64,000 bases of DNA from Chryseobacterium sp. OSA05B (GTDB taxonomy: Bacteria > Bacteroidota > Bacteroidia > Flavobacteriales > Weeksellaceae): NCBI RefSeq assembly GCF_019970065.1, contig NZ_JAHXYH010000009.1:52801-116800 (forward strand), written 5' to 3'. This document shows, piece after piece, positions 61,040-64,000 of this stretch. A program made the position numbers and the translations under genes. Within the stretch, counting starts at the first letter, position 1; the number at the start of each line of letters is the position of its first letter. Under the pieces are notes generated by a model. The model saw nothing but the letters and a program-made list of their open reading frames with translations. It ran no database searches and was not told the origin of the DNA.

Positions 61040-61941
61040 TTATTTTAAAGTTTTGTGTGTTAATTATCAAATACTATATTTAGAGAAACTATTGTATACA
61101 TAACGTGAAGGTTATAATCATCTAATTATGGCTTTTCGTTGATAGATGAATAATAAAGAAAAATCACCGCTGAAAAACAACAAAGTTTACCAAACTTATT
61201 TTGGTTAATCAAAAATTCTATCTAATCAAATTAACACAATAATAGAATTCAAATTAAGGTTATTATTTTCTAATAATCACCATCATTATGATTAATAATT
61301 GTTACTTAAATTTTAAACAAAAGGTAAAAATGTTATCAAAGAGAAAAATAACAAGTTGATCAACTAACTTTCCATTTCTAAATAACGTTAATAAAATTAA
61401 ATAATACTAAAATTCGCACAATACGATATGAAAATGAAATACGATCTACAATTTTGCAAATTTTGTTTTAATTAATGAATCCCCAAATCATTTTGTAATT
61501 ATTGCAATATATACAAACGAGTTAGACAACGAATATCATCATGATATAAACACTTTGAATTCTTTATTTTCGTCATTCGAAAATTTAAAACAAGATAATT
61601 CGTAAATATTGACTATATATTTAATAAATAAACACTGCATAACATTTATTAAATACCGCATAACAATTATTAACGAGAAAAATAAACTTGTAAAAAAAGT
61701 GAAATATTATTTTTGCGCCATAATATTAGTTTTTAAATTAGGCATATTTTTTATGACGACGAAATTACAGGTTCATCTATACATAGAAAAATACAAATTC
61801 TAAAAATTAAATAAAATTTAGAATTTGAACAGTAGTATTTTAGTATAAGACGTTTTTAATTTTCAAAAGTATGTACACGTCTAAAATTTTCTTAAAAACA
61901 ATAATAAAACTAAAAAAAAGTGATATAATAAAATAAAAATT
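61040..61941. other. 900-bp AT-rich non-coding region
   Basis: A markedly AT-rich stretch with no credible gene. It contains the control region of the aspartyl protease gene on the left, a small inverted repeat near 61270-61300 (TAATCA/TGATTA), a 21-bp direct repeat at 61634-61675, and the leader of the 61942 gene on the right. A plus-strand frame at 61609-61803 is low-complexity and rejected. High AT suggests transferred or decaying DNA. Confidence 0.5.
61634..61675 (+). repeat. Two tandem copies of an imperfect 21-bp repeat
   Basis: ACTGCATAACATTTATTAAA and ACCGCATAACAATTATTAAC follow each other with a period of 21 bases. The shared core is GCATAACA-TTATTAA. Confidence 0.6.
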
Positions 61942-62223
61942 ATGAAAAAGTATGTATCTACGTTGGGAATTATTCTCGCTATTTTATCTTGTAGTAAGAA
62001 TAATTGTGACTGTTATGGAGACAAATATCAACGTACAATTAAGAAAAGCCCCTCAGGCTCTGTATATAATGACTCTGGCTGGAAATTTGTTAACAAAGAA
62101 AAAATTGATAAAAGGGGTTGTAGTACTTCTGATGTAAAAGAAAGCTCTTCGGTAATTGATTTCTTAGGTGATAAAACAATCACTGAAACAGAATACCGTC
62201 AAATAAAATGCAGTGAAGACTAA
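61942..62223 (+). CDS. Small lipoprotein of unknown function
   Basis: A 93-residue lipoprotein: MKKYVSTLGIILAILSCSKN, with lipobox Cys17 (ILSC). The mature part is small and Cys-rich (NNCDCYG, KRGCSTS, QIKCSED), so disulfides are possible. The rest is Lys/Ser-rich. Its start follows an AT-rich leader. No family is recognised. It is the last intact gene before the IS remnants. Confidence 0.6.
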   Translation: MKKYVSTLGIILAILSCSKNNCDCYGDKYQRTIKKSPSGSVYNDSGWKFVNKEKIDKRGCSTSDVKESSSVIDFLGDKTITETEYRQIKCSED

Positions 62224-62622
62224 TTCCACTAGTCCCTTTTTTGTAGAAAAATACTGCATACAACTAATGGTTTAATTTGAAAAGTCATTTTTAAAAAATT
62301 TAGGGGCTTTATAATCTAGATTATATTCAAAATAATATTCATAGCTTAATTCAGTTTAGTTTAAATTAGAAACTTAAGATCTATAAAATCCTTGCAATAA
62401 TTAAGAATATCCTATATTATTCTCCAAAAAATCAACAATAGTAATGCAAATCTGCACAATTCAAATGATAAAAATAACGTCCCGGATATAGAAGCTAGAA
62501 AATGACAATTCCTGAATCGAATGCAACAAAAAGAATTAGATTGATCTTCTCCCAAAAAACAGTAGCAATAAAAGTTTAGATATTTTTCGAGAAATAATTA
62601 GTTTTAAATAAAGAAAAATCGA
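62224..62622. other. Intergenic region before the IS3 remnant
   Basis: No gene or clear inverted repeat is seen. The left end of the degenerate IS3 element must lie in its last part, but I could not identify its terminal repeat. Confidence 0.4.
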
Positions 62623-63008
62623 ATGAAAAAGAGCAGATTTACAGAGAGCCAGATTGTACTTGCATTGAAACAATCAGAGACGGGAGTAAGAGTTGGAGAA
62701 TTTGTCGTAAAATGGGTATAAGTGAGGCAACTTTCTACAATTGGAAGAAGACATTCGGAGGTTTAAGCGTTACGGAACTTCGGTATTTACGGCAATTGGG
62801 GGAAGAAAACAGTCAACTCAAAAAGTTGGTAGCCGATTTAAGTCTGGATAAGCAGATTCTTCAGTATGCTGAAAAAAAAGTTCTAAAGCCGGCTCAGAAG
62901 CGTGAACTGGCGAGGATTATTGCAGAATTTCCAGAAAAGAAGCTGTCGATTGATATTTTTACAATCCAGTGTTTTATTATTACCATCTACATCGAAGGGA
63001 TGATATAG
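62623..63008 (+). pseudogene. IS3-family OrfA, frameshifted
   Basis: The helix-turn-helix OrfA of the IS407-like group is visible (TESQIVLALKQ; MGISEATFYNWKKTFGG; LKKLVADLSLDKQILQ), but one base is missing around 62700, moving the second part to the frame open until 63008. The expected frame-shift signal to OrfB could not be checked because OrfB is also broken. Confidence 0.85.
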
Positions 63009-63564
63009 CGCTTAAAATGCGACTGATAGAATTATTTAATATCTATGTTCGCTATGGTATTGAGCGTTTACATTTTCTGCTCAGGCGTGAAGGTTGGAAA
63101 GATAATCAGAAACGGGTTTATAGAATTTATAGTGAAGAAGGGTTAAATTTGAGACGAAAAGAAAACAAAAGAATAAAATCGTCACGATCCAGAGTTCCTA
63201 CTAACGGTAAAGCCTTTACTTTACATGAATGTTGGAGTATTGACTTTATTAGTGATGCCCTCTTTGATGGGAAGGAGTTTATAAGTAAAGAATTAGACAG
63301 ATGGGCATATGAAGAGAAAATACAACTGGGGTTTTCCAGACCAGGAAAGCCTACTGATAATAATGCATTGAAAGTTTTAACGGATCATTACGAGATGAGT
63401 GAGTGTCTTAATGTTAATTGGTTTTTGTCATTAGAAGATGTACAGTAAAAGTTATATTTGTGGAAAGATGATCACAACATTTACAGAGCTCATAGTTCGC
63501 TAGGGAATTTAACACCAAATGAATTCATTGATAATAGTCGGAAAACACAAATTTCTCTATTTTA
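62969..63564 (+). pseudogene. IS3-family OrfB, internally deleted and with an in-frame stop
   Basis: Reads as the rve-type transposase: RYGIERLHFLLRREGWKDN, HECWSIDFISDALFDGK (first Asp region), then a deletion, then ELDRWAYEEKIQLGFSRPGK, PTDNNAL and LNVNWFLSLEDVQ. A stop at 63446-63448 precedes KLYLWKDDHNIYRAHSSLGN and LTPNEFID. The missing segment should contain the second Asp, so it is non-functional. Confidence 0.85.
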
Positions 63565-63566
63565 AA

Positions 63567-63893
63567 CTATTCCATATTCTGGGGAAAAGTCGTCCACTTT
63601 TTTATTGCTTCTTTTAGGGTGAGGTAAACTGACTTTATCATGGCATCATCTATAGGAAAAGACATTTTATTTTTGGCATATTTTCTGATTTTCCCATTGA
63701 GGTTTTCAATCAAATTAGAAGTATAAATTATTTTTCGGATTTCGGGAGGGAATTCAAAGAATACGTTCAATTCATCCAAATTGTTTCGCCAGGATTGGAT
63801 AGCATAAGAATATTTACTTTCCCATTTGTATTCAAAATCATTGAGTGCCTGTTCAGCTGCTTGTGAAGACTTTCCCTTATCAGTACTAATCAA
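63567..63893 (-). pseudogene. IS256-family transposase, C-terminal fragment
   Basis: About 108 residues of the Transposase_mut C-terminus are visible: KGKSSQAAEQALNDFEYKW, FEFPPEIRKIIYTSNLIENL, then GKIRKYAKNKMSFP and LTLKEAIKKWTTFPQN. The frame meets a stop at 63909-63911 on its N-terminal side, so the catalytic DDE core is lost. It begins 2 bases after the IS3 remnant. Confidence 0.85.
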
Positions 63894-63908
63894 AAGTATT
63901 AATTTCTG

Positions 63909-64000
63909 TTAATATTTTGTTGTTGTTTTAGGAAAAAGCGTTGGGTTTGCTTTGGCTTGCTGTCCATTTTTCCACATTACAGGTGACAATCCACCCAATG
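63909..64000 (-). pseudogene. C-terminus of a further transposase-like gene, partial
   Basis: The minus-strand frame enters at base 64000 and ends at TAA 63911-63909, reading LGGLSPVMWKNGQQAKANPT, then LFPKTTTKY. This resembles an IS3-family OrfB end (HS-x-LG-x-x-SP motif) and suggests that another IS interrupts the IS256 fragment. It could also be intact beyond the window. Confidence 0.55.

Larger units (their letters stand above)
62623..63564 (+). mobile_element. Degenerate IS3-family (IS407-like) insertion sequence
   Basis: OrfA begins at ATG 62623 (MKKSRFTESQIVLALKQSET, then GVRVGE) and has a one-base deletion near 62700: the expected EICRKMGIS is split into two frames, the second continuing ATFYNWKKTFGGLSVTELRY. 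OrfB begins in another frame near 62969 (YYYHLHRRDDIALKMRLIEL; HECWSIDFISDALFDGK). After DALFDGK the sequence jumps to EFISKELDRWAYEEK, so the middle of the DDE catalytic core is deleted. An in-frame TAA at 63446-63448 follows LSLEDVQ, and the last part (AHSSLGNLTPNEFID) remains to TAA 63564. The element cannot make a transposase. Confidence 0.9.

Noticed and set aside
61609..61803. 64-codon plus-strand frame in the AT-rich region
   Set aside because: Low-complexity Lys/Ile/Asn sequence in AT-rich DNA, no start context, and it covers the 21-bp repeats.

Overview
The window looks like a chromosomal segment of a Bacteroidota bacterium of the class Flavobacteriia, most likely Chryseobacterium or a close relative. 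Support comes from a SusC/SusD pair, a VgrG/PAAR-Rhs set of the type found with Bacteroidota type VI secretion, a DUF2723 membrane glycosyltransferase-like protein, LytTR regulation, a Bacteroidota-type GG-leader peptide, a Tet(X)-like monooxygenase, -7 boxes of the TAnnTTTG kind, A-rich start regions without Shine-Dalgarno sequences, and moderately AT-rich DNA. The genus is an inference from protein resemblance only.

Layout. 1-13.8 kb: a GG-leader (lanthipeptide-like) precursor followed by an S41 peptidase cut by the window edge; two DJ-1/PfpI proteins, one fused to an AraC domain; a large DUF2723 protein; a WGR-DUF4240 protein; an SDR without the usual catalytic Tyr/Lys; a di-haem cytochrome c peroxidase divergent from a Crp-type regulator; a small outer membrane protein; a DoxX protein preceded by twelve TAA repeats; and a Mug DNA glycosylase. 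13.9-21.5 kb: a tight minus-strand signalling operon (REC-PAS-kinase, hybrid kinase with three receivers, receiver, CheR, CheB, receiver) with no chemoreceptor or CheA/CheW. 21.6-28.9 kb: a serine beta-lactamase-like hydrolase, a TPR protein, an AraC regulator divergent from a Tet(X)-type flavin monooxygenase with a palindrome between them, and an S41 peptidase.

28.9-40.5 kb: a VgrG, TPR protein, PAAR-Rhs toxin and candidate immunity gene in one operon closed by a terminator, next to several unrecognised genes. 40.4-50.2 kb: a LytS-type sensor kinase, a metzincin-like metalloprotease, SusC, SusD and a LytTR regulator, read here as a regulated outer-membrane peptide/protein uptake locus.

50.5-64 kb is accessory in character: small hypothetical proteins, gene remnants, a 3' fragment of a tRNA-Ser beside its terminator (a likely integration scar), an ABC exporter with an aspartyl-protease-PDZ protein, long AT-rich gaps, and at the right edge broken IS3 and IS256 transposases. 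If the tRNA scar is read correctly, an integrated island runs from about 55.3 kb past the right edge of the window.

No intact tRNA, no rRNA and no CRISPR array was seen. The points most worth a second look are the Rhs C-terminal toxin and its immunity gene, the Tet(X)-like gene with two changed substrate-contact positions and its palindrome, the lone GG-leader precursor beside an S41 peptidase, the kinase-metalloprotease-SusCD locus, the TAA microsatellite, and the tRNA scar.
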